From contig JAABSH010000002.1 of assembly GCA_011390465.1 (NCBI GenBank), positions 1 to 64,000 on the forward strand: a stretch of 64,000 nucleotides of DNA. Reading direction: 5' to 3'. Made by a program: the position numbers and the translations under genes. Under the pieces are notes generated by a model. The model saw only the letters and a program-made list of their open reading frames with translations. It did no database searches and had not been told where the DNA came from. Positions 34,285 through 43,569 of this stretch are shown here, in pieces; within the stretch, counting starts at the first letter, position 1, and each line of letters begins with the position of its first letter. The DNA comes from Desulfobacteraceae bacterium. GTDB lineage: Bacteria; Desulfobacterota; Desulfobacteria; Desulfobacterales; Desulfosalsimonadaceae.

Positions 34285-35310
34285 TTGAAAGAAAATCGAC
34301 CGATCGTCGGCATCACCATGGGGGATCCGGTGGGAGTGGGGCCGGAACTGGTCTGCCAGGCCCTGAGCCAGCCGGAAATTTATGAAATGGCAAGGCCCCT
34401 GGTGATCGGGGATGTGCGGATTCTTGAAAAAGCCAGAAAGATCACCAAAAGCCCGGTCCTTATTGCCACGGTGAATGCGCCCGGGGCCGCTGCGTTTAAA
34501 CCCGGATGTATTGATGTGCTCAGCATCTCCCGTCTTGATCCGGACGCTGTATGCTGGGGCCGCCCGACCAGCGGCACGGGTACGGCCATGGAACAGTATA
34601 TTTTAACGGCCATTGACATGGCCATGGCCGAAGAAATCGCGGCCATTGCCACTTGTCCCATCAATAAAACCGCGTTAAAACTTGCCGGCAGCGCCTATCA
34701 CGGGCACACAGAACTGCTGGCGGACCGTTCCGGCGCGTCCCGGTATGCCATGATGATGACCGGGGACCGGCTGCGGGTGGTGCTGGTCACTATCCACATT
34801 CCCCTTCAGGCGGTGCCCCGGGAGCTGACCCGGAATGCGATTGTATCCACCATTGAAATCACCGATGAATCCTTAAAGGAGCGTTTCGGCATTGCCTCTC
34901 CGAAAATTGCCGTGGCCGGTCTCAATCCCCATGCCGGAGAATCCGGGATGTTCGGGGATGAAGAAGCGCGGATGATTGCGCCGGCGGTGGAACAAGCCCG
35001 GGCAAACGGCATTGACGCATCCGGCCCGTATCCGCCGGACACGGTTTTTTATCATGCCCTTGGCGGGGCATATGACGCAGTGGTGTGCATGTATCATGAT
35101 CAGGGCCTGATTCCGTTTAAATTGATTCATTTTTCAGACGGCGTGAACACCACCCTGGGCCTTTCGATTATCCGGACATCCGTGGATCACGGCACGGCCT
35201 ATGATATTGCCGGCAAAGGCATTGCAGATCCGGGCAGCCTGATTCAGGCCATCCGTCTGGCAGCAGTGCAGGCGAGAAACCGGATTCAGGGAAAAGTGAC
35301 AGCGTCGTAA
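34285..35310 (+). CDS. pdxA: 4-hydroxythreonine-4-phosphate dehydrogenase
   Basis: The 341-residue enzyme catalyses the NAD-dependent step of pyridoxal phosphate synthesis that yields 3-amino-1-hydroxyacetone phosphate. Visible motifs are ITMGDPVGVGPELV at the start, TCPINKTALKLAGSAYHGHTELLA, the zinc-ligand histidine region AVAGLNPHAGESGMFG, VVCMYHDQGLIPFKLIHF and SIIRTSVDHGTAYDIAGKG. The start is a TTG after GAAAGGAATA. Length is normal. No other pdx gene is nearby. Confidence 0.92.
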   Translation: MKENRPIVGITMGDPVGVGPELVCQALSQPEIYEMARPLVIGDVRILEKARKITKSPVLIATVNAPGAAAFKPGCIDVLSISRLDPDAVCWGRPTSGTGTAMEQYILTAIDMAMAEEIAAIATCPINKTALKLAGSAYHGHTELLADRSGASRYAMMMTGDRLRVVLVTIHIPLQAVPRELTRNAIVSTIEITDESLKERFGIASPKIAVAGLNPHAGESGMFGDEEARMIAPAVEQARANGIDASGPYPPDTVFYHALGGAYDAVVCMYHDQGLIPFKLIHFSDGVNTTLGLSIIRTSVDHGTAYDIAGKGIADPGSLIQAIRLAAVQARNRIQGKVTAS

Positions 35311-35360
35311 AAATTGAAATTGAAATCGATCCCGATCCCGATTTCGATCCCGATTTTGAT
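35311..35360. repeat. short hexamer-type repeat, atcccg units
   Basis: Just after pdxA there are tandem degenerate units (gaaatt, then gatccc repeated with cgatttc variants) with no coding sense. It looks like a slippage product. Confidence 0.55.
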
Positions 35361-35421
35361 AAAAAATACAGCCGCTTGATTCCAGCGGCGATTTAGCGAA
35401 CGTAATTCAGGAAATACAGGT

Positions 35422-38253
35422 TTGGAAGACTATATTATTATCCGGGGCGCCCGGCAGCATAATTTGAAAAATGTGGATGTGGATCTGCCCCGGAACCGGT
35501 TTATTGTGATTACCGGCCTTTCCGGCTCGGGCAAGTCCAGTCTTGCCTTTGACACTCTGTATGCCGAAGGCCAGCGCCGGTATGTGGAATCGCTGTCCAC
35601 CTATGCCCGACAGTTTCTGGAGCGCATGGAAAAACCGGATGTGGATCTGATTGACGGGCTGAGCCCGGCCATTGCCATTGAGCAGAAAAACGCCAGCCAC
35701 AATCCCCGGTCTACCGTGGGCACGGTTACGGAAATTTATGATTACCTGCGCCTGCTGTTTGCCCGGATCGGGATTCCCCACTGTTATCAATGCGGCCGGC
35801 CCATCACTGCCCAGTCCGTGGACCAGATTCTGGACACGGTAAGTGCAATGCCTGACGGTGCCCGTATTCTGATCCTGTCGCCCCTTGTGGCTGCTCAGAA
35901 AGGAACCCATGACCGGCTTCTGGCCCGGCTGAAGCGGGATGGGTTCGCCCGGGTGAAAATTGACGGGAAAATTCATGAAATCGACAGTGTGGGAAAACTG
36001 GACAAAAATAAAAAACACACCCTTGCGGTGGTGGTGGACCGGCTGGTGATCAACGAAAAAATGAAAAACCGGCTGGCGGATTCCCTGGAGCTGGCCATGT
36101 CCCTGTCCGGGGGCGTGGTGACCGTGGAACAGGTGGATAAAAAAGGCGCTGTGGTGGAAACCACCCTGTTTTCCGAAAAGGCCGCCTGCATTTATTGCGG
36201 TATCAGTTTTCCGGAACTCACCCCGGCCAGTTTTTCGTTTAATTCTCCTCAGGGCGCATGTCCCAAATGCGACGGGCTGGGGGCCACCACGGAATTTGCG
36301 CCGGAGCTGGTGGTGCCGGATCCCCATCTGTCCATCCGGGAAGGGGCGGTCCGGCCATGGGAAAACCGAAATTCCGTGCAGTTTGCGGAATTTCTGGAAG
36401 CGCTGACAGCCTATTATGACGTGGATATTTATACGCCGTTTGCCCAGCTGCCGAAAACCTTTCAGCAGGTGGTGCTGTACGGGTCCGGCGCGGAAAAAAT
36501 TCCGTTTCACATGCACCGGGGCCGCCGGCGGGTGGATTTTACCCGGCCTTTTGAAGGGGTGATTCCCAATCTGGAGCGCCGGTATATGGATACGGATTCC
36601 GCCCAGACCCGGGAAGAGATCAAGCAGTATATGAATTTCAGGCCCTGCCAGGAATGCGGCGGCACCCGGCTGAACCAGGAGAGCCGGTCGGTCCGGGTCG
36701 GAGACCGGACCATCTCTGAAATCAGCGGGTTGTCTATTGAAAAAGCCTTTGATTTTTTTCAAAATATTCAACTGGGTGACAAGGAATTTCAGATTGCCCG
36801 CCGGATTTTAAAAGAAATTACGGACCGCCTGAGCTTTCTGGCCAATGTGGGGCTTTCGTATCTTACCATTGACCGCACAGCCACCACCCTGTCCGGCGGG
36901 GAAAGCCAGCGCATCCGTCTGGCCACCCAGATCGGCTCCAAGCTGACCGGGGTCCTCTATGTGCTCGATGAGCCCAGCATCGGCCTGCACCAGCGGGACA
37001 ACCAGCGATTGCTGGAGACCCTTGTTAAAATGCGGGATATCGGCAATACCGTGCTGGTGGTGGAACATGACGAGGAAACCATCCGGAGCGCGGATTTTGT
37101 GGTGGACATGGGGCCGGCCGCGGGCATGCGGGGCGGGGAAGTGGTGTTTGCCGGCCCGCCCGGAGATCTGGTGAACCATAAAACATCGCTCACCGGGCAG
37201 TATCTTTCCGGCGCCAAAAAAATTGAAATTCCAAAGCAGCGGCGCCTGCCCGGCAAAGAACGGATCGTGCTCAAGGGAGCCAGGGCAAACAATCTGAAAA
37301 ATATTGATGTGGAATTTCCCCTGGGATGCTTTATCAGCGTCACCGGGGTGTCCGGTTCCGGAAAATCCACTCTGGTGCTGGAAACTCTCTACCGGCTGCT
37401 GGAGCGGCGGTTTTCAAAAAAACCCCTTTCAGCGGGCAGCCACAAAGACATTGCCGGCGTGGAATACATCGATAAAGTGATCAACATCAACCAGGCCCCC
37501 ATCGGCCGGACCCCCCGGTCCAATCCCGGCACTTACACCGGGGTATTTACGTTTATCCGGGAGCTGTTTGCCAAAACCCCGGACGCCCGGACCCGGGGAT
37601 ACAAGCCCGGCCGGTTCAGTTTTAATGTCAAAGGAGGCCGGTGCGAGGCGTGCAGCGGAGACGGGATTATTAAAATTGAAATGCATTTTCTGCCGGATAT
37701 TTTTGTGACCTGTGATGTGTGTCACGGCCGGCGATACAACCGGGAAACCCTGGAAGTGCGGTACAAGGGGAAAAATATTGATGATGTGCTGAACATGACC
37801 GTAAATCAGGCGTTGAAATTTTTTGAAAATATTTCAAGCATCCGCACCCGGCTCCAGACGCTGGTGGATGTGGGGCTGGGGTATATCCATGTGGGCCAGC
37901 CCGCCACCACCCTGTCCGGCGGGGAAGCCCAGCGGGTGAAACTGTCCCGGGAACTGGCCAAACGGGGTACCGGAAGAACGCTCTACCTGCTGGATGAGCC
38001 CACCACGGGCCTGCACATGGATGATATCAACAGCCTGCTTTCGGTGCTGAAGCGGCTTGTGGATGCCGGAAACACGGTGATTGTGATCGAGCACAACCTG
38101 GATGTGATCAAATTTTCAGATTATATTATTGATTTGGGCCCCGAAGGCGGGGATCACGGAGGCGAAGTGGTGGCCTGCGGCACGCCCGAGGCCGTGGCCC
38201 GGGTGGAAGCCTCCCACACCGGCCGGTTCCTGCGGCAGGTTCTGGAAAGTTAA
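35422..38253 (+). CDS. uvrA: excinuclease ABC subunit A
   Basis: The 943-residue UvrA is complete. It has a first Walker [21 protein letters not shown], an [15 protein letters not shown]-type signature, a zinc module CIYCGISF with CPKCDGLG, a second ABC half with [16 protein letters not shown], a second zinc module [16 protein letters not shown] with [10 protein letters not shown], and the [15 protein letters not shown] and [15 protein letters not shown] motifs. The protein binds damaged DNA with UvrB in nucleotide excision repair. TTG is the start, with AGGAAATACAGG upstream. A terminator lies in the gap to atpE. Confidence 0.96.
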   Translation: MEDYIIIRGARQHNLKNVDVDLPRNRFIVITGLSGSGKSSLAFDTLYAEGQRRYVESLSTYARQFLERMEKPDVDLIDGLSPAIAIEQKNASHNPRSTVGTVTEIYDYLRLLFARIGIPHCYQCGRPITAQSVDQILDTVSAMPDGARILILSPLVAAQKGTHDRLLARLKRDGFARVKIDGKIHEIDSVGKLDKNKKHTLAVVVDRLVINEKMKNRLADSLELAMSLSGGVVTVEQVDKKGAVVETTLFSEKAACIYCGISFPELTPASFSFNSPQGACPKCDGLGATTEFAPELVVPDPHLSIREGAVRPWENRNSVQFAEFLEALTAYYDVDIYTPFAQLPKTFQQVVLYGSGAEKIPFHMHRGRRRVDFTRPFEGVIPNLERRYMDTDSAQTREEIKQYMNFRPCQECGGTRLNQESRSVRVGDRTISEISGLSIEKAFDFFQNIQLGDKEFQIARRILKEITDRLSFLANVGLSYLTIDRTATTLSGGESQRIRLATQIGSKLTGVLYVLDEPSIGLHQRDNQRLLETLVKMRDIGNTVLVVEHDEETIRSADFVVDMGPAAGMRGGEVVFAGPPGDLVNHKTSLTGQYLSGAKKIEIPKQRRLPGKERIVLKGARANNLKNIDVEFPLGCFISVTGVSGSGKSTLVLETLYRLLERRFSKKPLSAGSHKDIAGVEYIDKVININQAPIGRTPRSNPGTYTGVFTFIRELFAKTPDARTRGYKPGRFSFNVKGGRCEACSGDGIIKIEMHFLPDIFVTCDVCHGRRYNRETLEVRYKGKNIDDVLNMTVNQALKFFENISSIRTRLQTLVDVGLGYIHVGQPATTLSGGEAQRVKLSRELAKRGTGRTLYLLDEPTTGLHMDDINSLLSVLKRLVDAGNTVIVIEHNLDVIKFSDYIIDLGPEGGDHGGEVVACGTPEAVARVEASHTGRFLRQVLES

Positions 38254-38325
38254 AGATAAAAAAAGTACCGGTTCATGGCGTTGAAATGATGGGTTGACGG
38301 TAAATATGGGGTAATCGCTTGCAAT

Positions 38326-38363
38326 AAAAAAAGCTGTGCCGGAAACCGGCACAGCTTTTTTTT
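38326..38363. terminator. bidirectional intrinsic terminator between uvrA and atpE
   Basis: A 17-base stem with a run of A on the left (38326-38342) and T on the right (38346-38363), closed by a few bases, serves uvrA and atpE, which converge here. Confidence 0.9.
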
Positions 38364-38390
38364 ATAAACCGAATTCGTGCGTTGCTGAAC

Positions 38391-38657
38391 TTAAACGCCA
38401 AGCATTCCGGCGATTGCCGCTGCCTGGGGATGGGCGTAAATCAGAATCAGGGAAACAACCAGTGCATAAATACACAGAGATTCGATCATGGCCAGACCAA
38501 TCAGCATGGTAACGGTAACTTTACCGGAAGATTCCGGATTTCTGGCAATGCCTTCAACAGCGGCTTTCAGACCCATGCCCTGGGCAAGACCACAGCCGAA
38601 TGCGGCGATTGCGATACCAAAACCTGCAGCGAGTACACTTGCGATAAAAAATTCCAT
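38391..38657 (-). CDS. atpE: ATP synthase F0 subunit c
   Basis: The 88-residue hairpin protein has two membrane helices with the polar loop [11 protein letters not shown] between them. The carboxylate that carries the ion is in [10 protein letters not shown]. Upstream, a glutamine lies in [20 protein letters not shown] at the position of Gln32 of sodium-type rings, and the serine and tyrosine of the ES...Y set are present. Gln, Glu, Ser and Tyr match most sodium-binding ligands, though the residue before Ile-Glu is Met, not Val, and Thr67 is Leu. The gene is last in an atpZ-I-B-E run; F1 genes are not in the window. Confidence 0.92.
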   Translation of the reverse strand: MEFFIASVLAAGFGIAIAAFGCGLAQGMGLKAAVEGIARNPESSGKVTVTMLIGLAMIESLCIYALVVSLILIYAHPQAAAIAGMLGV

Positions 38658-38776
38658 TAGCCTACTTCCTCCTTTGAGTTAAAAAAAATAATAAGTAATC
38701 TGCTTCTTCCATCTTCCCATAAATTTTATTTAAACAGGCGGTTGCGGATTTTCAGCTGAAGATCAATCTTTCTTTA

Positions 38777-39466
38777 TTAGTGCGCGTGCTCCATGGCACC
38801 GGAGAAATAGATGACTGACAGCAGAAAAAATACAAATGCCTGAACAAATGCCACAAAAATCCCCAGGGCCATGATCGGCAGGGGTGCGAAAAATGCGCCG
38901 GCCAGACCAAAAAGGATGGCCAGAACAATTTCATGCCCCATCATGTTTCCGAAAAGACGGAAGGACAGGGAAAGGATTCTGGCGAAATGGCCGATGATTT
39001 CAATAACAAAAATAAGCGGGCTCATCCACCAGACAGGCCCCATAAAATGTTTGATGTATTTGGCCCCGTGATATTTGATGCCGATGATGTGGGTAAACGT
39101 GAAAACCACCAGGGCAATGGATGCCGTGGTGTTCAGATTGGCCGTGGGCGGAAAAAAGCCGGGCACCAGGCCGATCAGGTTGCCGATGAATACATAGAGG
39201 AACACGGTGCCGGCCAGGGGAAACAGCCAGCGGCCCTCATCGCCGGTAATGTCCACCATGAATTCTTCCATGCCGGAAACAATGAGTTCAGAAACATTCT
39301 GTGCTTTATTCGGAACCATGCTGACGCCTTTGGCAGCCAGCGCGCCGAGCCCGACAATCAGGGCAATTACCACCCAGGCATAAATAACATGCGGATTTGC
39401 GTGGGCAAAGTGCCCCAGACCGACCAGTTCGAACAGTTTTACGAAAAATAGAAAAGGATGTTCCAC
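38777..39466 (-). CDS. atpB: ATP synthase F0 subunit a
   Basis: The 229-residue membrane protein starts at GTG 39466 after GGAGG; a longer in-frame reading has no start support. The family core is clear: NVSELIVSGMEEFMVDITGDEG, VFLYVFIGNLIGLVPGFFPPTANLNTTASIAL, and ARILSLSFRLFGNMMGHEIV with the essential arginine in the LSFRLFGN helix. It forms the ion channel with the c ring. The upstream stop of atpI overlaps the ribosome site region. The order and lengths fit a complete F0 module lacking a subunit-b gene here. Confidence 0.93.
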   Translation of the reverse strand: MEHPFLFFVKLFELVGLGHFAHANPHVIYAWVVIALIVGLGALAAKGVSMVPNKAQNVSELIVSGMEEFMVDITGDEGRWLFPLAGTVFLYVFIGNLIGLVPGFFPPTANLNTTASIALVVFTFTHIIGIKYHGAKYIKHFMGPVWWMSPLIFVIEIIGHFARILSLSFRLFGNMMGHEIVLAILFGLAGAFFAPLPIMALGIFVAFVQAFVFFLLSVIYFSGAMEHAH

Positions 39467-39467
39467 C

Positions 39468-39854
39468 TTACACCGCCTCCTTGAAAATATTATTTTTAAC
39501 TTCATATAAAGTGGCCAGCGTGATACTTGCCACAACCACTGACAAACCGACAAACATACCCAGGGGGTTGACATAATCCCCTGCAATCAGAAATAAAATA
39601 ATCAGGCCGCTGATGATAAACCGGATATAATATTTCAGCAGTACAATATTGGGTGACGCCAGATGCGGAGGCGTGAGGGATTTTTTCAGGGTCCGGTACA
39701 GCAGGTGAAAATTGATGGAAACAATAAGTCCACCGGCAATAATGCCCCGCGTAACCCCCGGCGGTGCCGTGAAATATCCCACCGCCGTCGCCAGGATCAG
39801 CAGAACCCAGTTGGAGCGCAGAATAAACATTAAAAGTCGTTGCTGTATTATCAT
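39468..39854 (-). CDS. atpI: ATP synthase subunit I (AtpI)
   Basis: The 128-residue protein has about four membrane segments: FILRSNWVLLILATAVGYFT, GIIAGGLIVSINFHLLYRTL, YYIRFIISGLIILFLIAGDYV and MFVGLSVVVASITLATLYEV. It fits the AtpI family, an assembly aid for the c ring. Its stop is one base before the GTG of atpB, which implies coupling, and atpZ lies 10 bases upstream. Confidence 0.85.
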   Translation of the reverse strand: MIIQQRLLMFILRSNWVLLILATAVGYFTAPPGVTRGIIAGGLIVSINFHLLYRTLKKSLTPPHLASPNIVLLKYYIRFIISGLIILFLIAGDYVNPLGMFVGLSVVVASITLATLYEVKNNIFKEAV

Positions 39855-39864
39855 ATATAGCGGT

Positions 39865-40083
39865 TCACACGTTTTTGCTTTTTTTTACGGCCAGCAGAAT
39901 GTTTCTGCCGGCGGCCGCAACGCCTAAGGCGAAAAAGATAAACATTCCCCAGGGAGCTGTGCCCAGCCATTTATCAAGGATGATGCCCACCGCCACCCCG
40001 ATAAAAATCGCCAGGGCCACGGAAAATCCCAGACTGCTGTAATATGCCAGTTCCCGAAACATCTGCCGGGTTTCCCGTTTCAT
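39865..40083 (-). CDS. atpZ: AtpZ/AtpI-like F0F1-associated membrane protein
   Basis: The 72-residue protein has two membrane helices (YYSSLGFSVALAIFIGVAVG and GMFIFFALGVAAAGRNILLA) around LDKWLGTAPW, the pattern of the F0F1-ATPase gene 1 family. It opens the F0 run and starts after AAGGACGG. AtpZ is thought to help cation handling in F-type ATPase assembly; that is family knowledge, not visible here. No clear -35/-10 pair was found upstream. Confidence 0.82.
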   Translation of the reverse strand: MKRETRQMFRELAYYSSLGFSVALAIFIGVAVGIILDKWLGTAPWGMFIFFALGVAAAGRNILLAVKKSKNV

Positions 40084-40208
40084 TTCACCGTCCTTGAGGC
40101 GTAAATAAAACCTTTAAAACAAATTTGCCTATCATATGAAAATAATGAGGTCAATATAAAAAGATCAAAAATTGAAGATGCCGTTACAATCGATGCAGCC
40201 ATCAACAA

Positions 40209-41027
40209 TTAGAATTTTAATTTTCCGGCATCAAACACCGGCCCGTCAATACACACATGCTGGTATTTTCCCGAGGCGTCGTCTTTATTTACTGCACATC
40301 CGAGGCAGGCGCCAAGTCCGCAGGCCATGATGGTTTCAATGGAGAGTTCACAGCGGATGCTATGATTCCGGGCGATATCCGCCACGGCCCGGAGCATGGG
40401 CATGGGCCCGCAGGCATAAATGATATCCGGCCGGCGGATATGGATAACGTCCGCCATCACCCGGGTGACCAGGCCCTGCTGTCCTGCTGACCCGTCATCC
40501 GTGGCAATGCGCACCGGGAATCCGGCCGCGGAAAAATCATCCTGACATAAAATATCCTCACCTGTGCGGCCGCCCAGACAGATCCCGCTGTCTGCGGGCC
40601 GGATGCCGGTCCGGGCAAGGGTTTCCGCCAGGAAAACCAGAGGCGCAATGCCGATGCCGCCGCCCACCAGAACCGCTGTTGAAAGATTCTGCAAAATCGT
40701 AAATCCGTTGCCCAGCGGCCCCAGAATATCAACTTTGTCTCCGGCACTCAGTCTGCTCAATTTTTCCGTAAACCCGCCCACCACTTTGTACAGAATATCA
40801 ATCCCAACGGCTTTTTCTTCTCGAAACCGCACCCGGTGAAGGGAAAAGGGGCGGCGCAGCAGCGGGGTAAGGTTTCCGGGAAGATGCAGGGTCACAAACT
40901 GGCCGGGTCGGGCATGCTGAAAAAGATTGCCGCAGGCCAGGCTGATCCGGAAACAGTTCCCGGATACCGGCGGATTCTGCATAACCGTGGCAGTGGAAAG
41001 GTGTTTTTGAACGGGCGGTTTCATCAT
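40209..41027 (-). CDS. pyrK: dihydroorotate dehydrogenase electron-transfer subunit
   Basis: The 272-residue flavoprotein has a ferredoxin-reductase fold: ARPGQFVTLHL, the FAD-binding LRRPFSLHRV, GDKVDILGPLGNGF, AVLVGGGIGIAPLVFLAETL, YACGPMPMLRAVADIA and a [2Fe-2S] set MACGLGACLGCAVNK with a later VCIDGPVF. PyrK passes electrons from dihydroorotate via PyrD to NAD. No pyrD is adjacent. The start may be the first or second of two consecutive ATG codons. It lies 28 bases after pgeF, in the same direction. Confidence 0.88.
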   Translation of the reverse strand: MMKPPVQKHLSTATVMQNPPVSGNCFRISLACGNLFQHARPGQFVTLHLPGNLTPLLRRPFSLHRVRFREEKAVGIDILYKVVGGFTEKLSRLSAGDKVDILGPLGNGFTILQNLSTAVLVGGGIGIAPLVFLAETLARTGIRPADSGICLGGRTGEDILCQDDFSAAGFPVRIATDDGSAGQQGLVTRVMADVIHIRRPDIIYACGPMPMLRAVADIARNHSIRCELSIETIMACGLGACLGCAVNKDDASGKYQHVCIDGPVFDAGKLKF

Positions 41028-41054
41028 AAAATGACATTTATTACAGTAAGGGGC

Positions 41055-41840
41055 TTATTGCAACCCGATAACAGAAACAAACCGTCCGGTGCGGTGCTTT
41101 TTGCGGTAGGAGAAAAATAAATGCCCGTTGCATTTTGTGCAGATACCTGCAATTTCAATATGTTGAGGCATGATTCCGGCATCGGTGAGCTGGGTTTGGG
41201 AAATCCGCCAGAAATCAAAATAATGGTTTTTATCTTTAAACTGCCGGAAGGATGCCGGCAACTCTTCTTTATAATGGGTAAATTCCGCGCAGCAGGGGCC
41301 AAGAGAGGGTGAAATGCCGGCAATAAGATGTTCCGGCCGGCAACCGAATTGCGTCTCCATGGCCCGGACGCAGGTCTGGATGATATTGGCCGCACTGCCG
41401 CGCCATCCGGCATGGATGTTGGCTGCCACATGTTTTTTGGGATCATAGAGCAGCACGCTCTGGCAGTCTGCCACCTGGATGGCCAGAAACATTCCGGGCA
41501 CGTCCGTGATCATGGCGTCTGCCGCATTCGGGGCCGCGCCGGGCAGGGGGTCTGACGGCAGAAAAAAGGATTTTTCAGTTTTGGAAATTATCTGAATGCG
41601 GCTCTGGTGGGTTTGACGGGTGAAAATAAGATGGTCAGCCCCTATGCAGCGGCCAATGGCCTGTCTGTTGGTTGCCACCGCGGTTTCCGTATCCCCCACA
41701 AACAATCCCGTGTTAAGGCTGGCAAAATCCCCGACAGATGCGCCGTTATGGCGGGTAAATACCCCGTGCCGGATTTTCAGATGACGGTTGAAAAGGGAAA
41801 AGGTAAAATAGCGCAGATTGTTTTTGCAAAAAAGTATCAT
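41055..41840 (-). CDS. pgeF: peptidoglycan editing factor PgeF (laccase-domain protein)
   Basis: The 261-residue protein has the PgeF markers: HGVFTRHNGASVGDFASLNTGL near the start, QTHQSRIQ, VADCQSVLLYDP, NIHAGWRGSAANI, GPCCAEF and CTKCNGHLFFSYR at the end, which hold the metal-binding histidine and cysteines. The family was shown to remove wrongly placed serine from peptidoglycan precursors. I chose ATG at 41840; TTG two codons earlier overlaps the nitrilase stop. No ribosome site is evident, so coupling to the nitrilase gene is likely. Confidence 0.85.
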   Translation of the reverse strand: MILFCKNNLRYFTFSLFNRHLKIRHGVFTRHNGASVGDFASLNTGLFVGDTETAVATNRQAIGRCIGADHLIFTRQTHQSRIQIISKTEKSFFLPSDPLPGAAPNAADAMITDVPGMFLAIQVADCQSVLLYDPKKHVAANIHAGWRGSAANIIQTCVRAMETQFGCRPEHLIAGISPSLGPCCAEFTHYKEELPASFRQFKDKNHYFDFWRISQTQLTDAGIMPQHIEIAGICTKCNGHLFFSYRKKHRTGRFVSVIGLQ

Positions 41841-41846
41841 AAACAA

Positions 41847-42656
41847 TCACAGGGCGTAAGTGTGCGGCATTCGTTCCCCCAAACAGTCAAACCGGCTGCG
41901 CAGGATGTCCAGATCCGTAAAATGAATCCGTGCCCATGCCTCGCCGGTTCCATCCTCCATGGCGGCCAGAACCGTGCCGTCCGGTGCCACGATCCGGGAA
42001 TGGCCGTTATATACCAAATCCTTGTCTTGCCCCACCCGGTTGGCGGCGGCAATAAAAATCTGATTTTCAATGGCCCGGGCCGCAATCAGCGTGTCCCAGT
42101 GATGAATCCGGGTTACGGGCCACTGGGCCGAGATCACGACCATCCGGGCACCCTGCAGGGCAAGGGTGCGGCAGAATTCCGGGAACCGCAGATCAAAGCA
42201 GATCATCAGGCCAACGGGGCCGAAGGCTGTATCGCAGACCACGGCGCGGTCGCCGGGGGTAAAGGTGTGGTGTTCCCCGGTAAATGAAAACAGGTGTACT
42301 TTCCGGTACTGGCCGGCAATGCGGCCGTCCGCGTCAATTATGGCCATGGTGTTGTAAATGCGGCCATTGTCGCATTCAGGCAGGGATCCGGCAATGAGCA
42401 TTCCGTGGTCCGCGGCAAAAGCCCGGAGGGTGTCACAGATTTCCGGGGTTTTTTTGCACGCTGCCCGCAGCATGGCCGGTTTTCCAAATCCGGAGGCCCA
42501 CATTTCCGGCAGCACCGCCATCTGCACTCCCAAGTTTCCGAGCTTTTGGAGGCCTGCAGTGGCGGATTCGAGATTGGCGCTGATATCACCGGTTTTTACG
42601 TCAAATTGAACAATGCCGGCCGTGATGTCGGTCATATCGCGGGGTAATTTTGACAT
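41847..42656 (-). CDS. nitrilase-superfamily amidohydrolase (omega-amidase-like)
   Basis: The 269-residue protein shows the full catalytic triad: glutamate in VLPEMWASGF, lysine in YRKVHLFSF and cysteine in GLMICFDLRFPEFCR. The start is ATG 42656 after AAGGAGAAAAA. The VHLFSFTGEHHTFTPGD segment and overall length suit the Nit2/omega-amidase or YafV branch, which hydrolyses alpha-keto amides such as alpha-ketoglutaramate. The substrate is not proven. Gaps to the neighbours pgeF and comF are short, so the group may be one transcript. Confidence 0.85.
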   Translation of the reverse strand: MSKLPRDMTDITAGIVQFDVKTGDISANLESATAGLQKLGNLGVQMAVLPEMWASGFGKPAMLRAACKKTPEICDTLRAFAADHGMLIAGSLPECDNGRIYNTMAIIDADGRIAGQYRKVHLFSFTGEHHTFTPGDRAVVCDTAFGPVGLMICFDLRFPEFCRTLALQGARMVVISAQWPVTRIHHWDTLIAARAIENQIFIAAANRVGQDKDLVYNGHSRIVAPDGTVLAAMEDGTGEAWARIHFTDLDILRSRFDCLGERMPHTYAL

Positions 42657-42670
42657 TTTTTCTCCTTGCA

Positions 42671-43543
42671 TTACGCCGCCCGGGCCAGGGTCAGGGCGCT
42701 TACGCCGCCGGCACCGGCGGCCAGAAGGCTGCGGGCGCATTCTTCCATTGTGGAACCAGTGGTATAGACATCATCCACCAGAAGGATATGTTTTCCCTGA
42801 AGGGTCTCGGTGTTGCTGACGGCAAAAGCGCCCCGGACATTCTGCCGCCGTTTTTCCCGGCCCAGACCGGTTTGGGACCGGGTTTTCCGCCGGCGCGCCA
42901 GATGGTTGTCATCAATTACAAGCCCCCGGGGATGGCCGGATCGGGAGAACAATGCGGGCCATTGTGCGGGCCATTGATGGATAAGCATCAGGGCCTGATT
43001 GAATCCCCGCTGTCTGAGACGGGAAGGGTGCAGGGGCACGGGCATGACAGCGTCAATTTCCTGATCATGATAAAACCGCCAGAAAGCGTGATACAGCAAT
43101 TCTCCCAGGGGCCGGGCCAGATGCACCCGGTGGTGGTATTTTAATCCGTGAATGGCGGCTTTGAGCGCTCCGCTGTAAACTCCGGCAGCGCGGATGGCCC
43201 GGCAGGCCGGGGGATGGTGGATGCAGGCCCCGCAAAGATGATTGTCTCCCTCCCGGGCCGTAAACATCCGGCCGCACCGGGAGCAGAACGGGGAAGCCAC
43301 GGGCGTAAATTCCTGCCGGCAATCCGGACAGAAAAACGGCCCAAGGCCTTGGCGAAAAAGGATTTCCAGCGGGATTTCCCCTGGGTCTTCCAAAGGAATC
43401 CGGGCCCGAGACTGCGCCACAAGATCTTCAGGCGGATTTGCTTCCGGCAGGCTGTCATTATCCGGATGAAACAGCCGCCCGCAGGCCAGGCATCTGGAGG
43501 GGAAAACCGCCTGGCGCACGATGCAAAAGAGACGGCCGATCAT
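42671..43543 (-). CDS. comF: ComF-family phosphoribosyltransferase-like protein
   Basis: The 290-residue protein begins with zinc-ribbon pairs (CLACGRLF, then CPDCRQEF, CSRCGRMF and CGACIHHPP) and ends with a phosphoribosyltransferase domain whose signature is HILLVDDVYTTGSTMEEC. The segment KYHHRVHLARPLGELL and the PVPLHPSRLRQRGFNQA block are typical. ComF acts in DNA uptake in competent bacteria, but many non-competent species keep it and its reaction is unclear. It is somewhat longer than usual, because of an insert near residues 31-60. Confidence 0.87.
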   Translation of the reverse strand: MIGRLFCIVRQAVFPSRCLACGRLFHPDNDSLPEANPPEDLVAQSRARIPLEDPGEIPLEILFRQGLGPFFCPDCRQEFTPVASPFCSRCGRMFTAREGDNHLCGACIHHPPACRAIRAAGVYSGALKAAIHGLKYHHRVHLARPLGELLYHAFWRFYHDQEIDAVMPVPLHPSRLRQRGFNQALMLIHQWPAQWPALFSRSGHPRGLVIDDNHLARRRKTRSQTGLGREKRRQNVRGAFAVSNTETLQGKHILLVDDVYTTGSTMEECARSLLAAGAGGVSALTLARAA

Positions 43544-43569
43544 GGTACCCTTCCTGTCACCGGATAGAT

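Noticed and set aside
35407-36771. Minus-strand frame of 454 codons
   Set aside because: It is antisense to uvrA, and UvrA's Walker and zinc motifs leave no doubt about the strand.
40084-40208. Promoter of the F0 genes
   Set aside because: A TTGACC box exists on the minus strand, but no -10 element lies 16-18 bases away.
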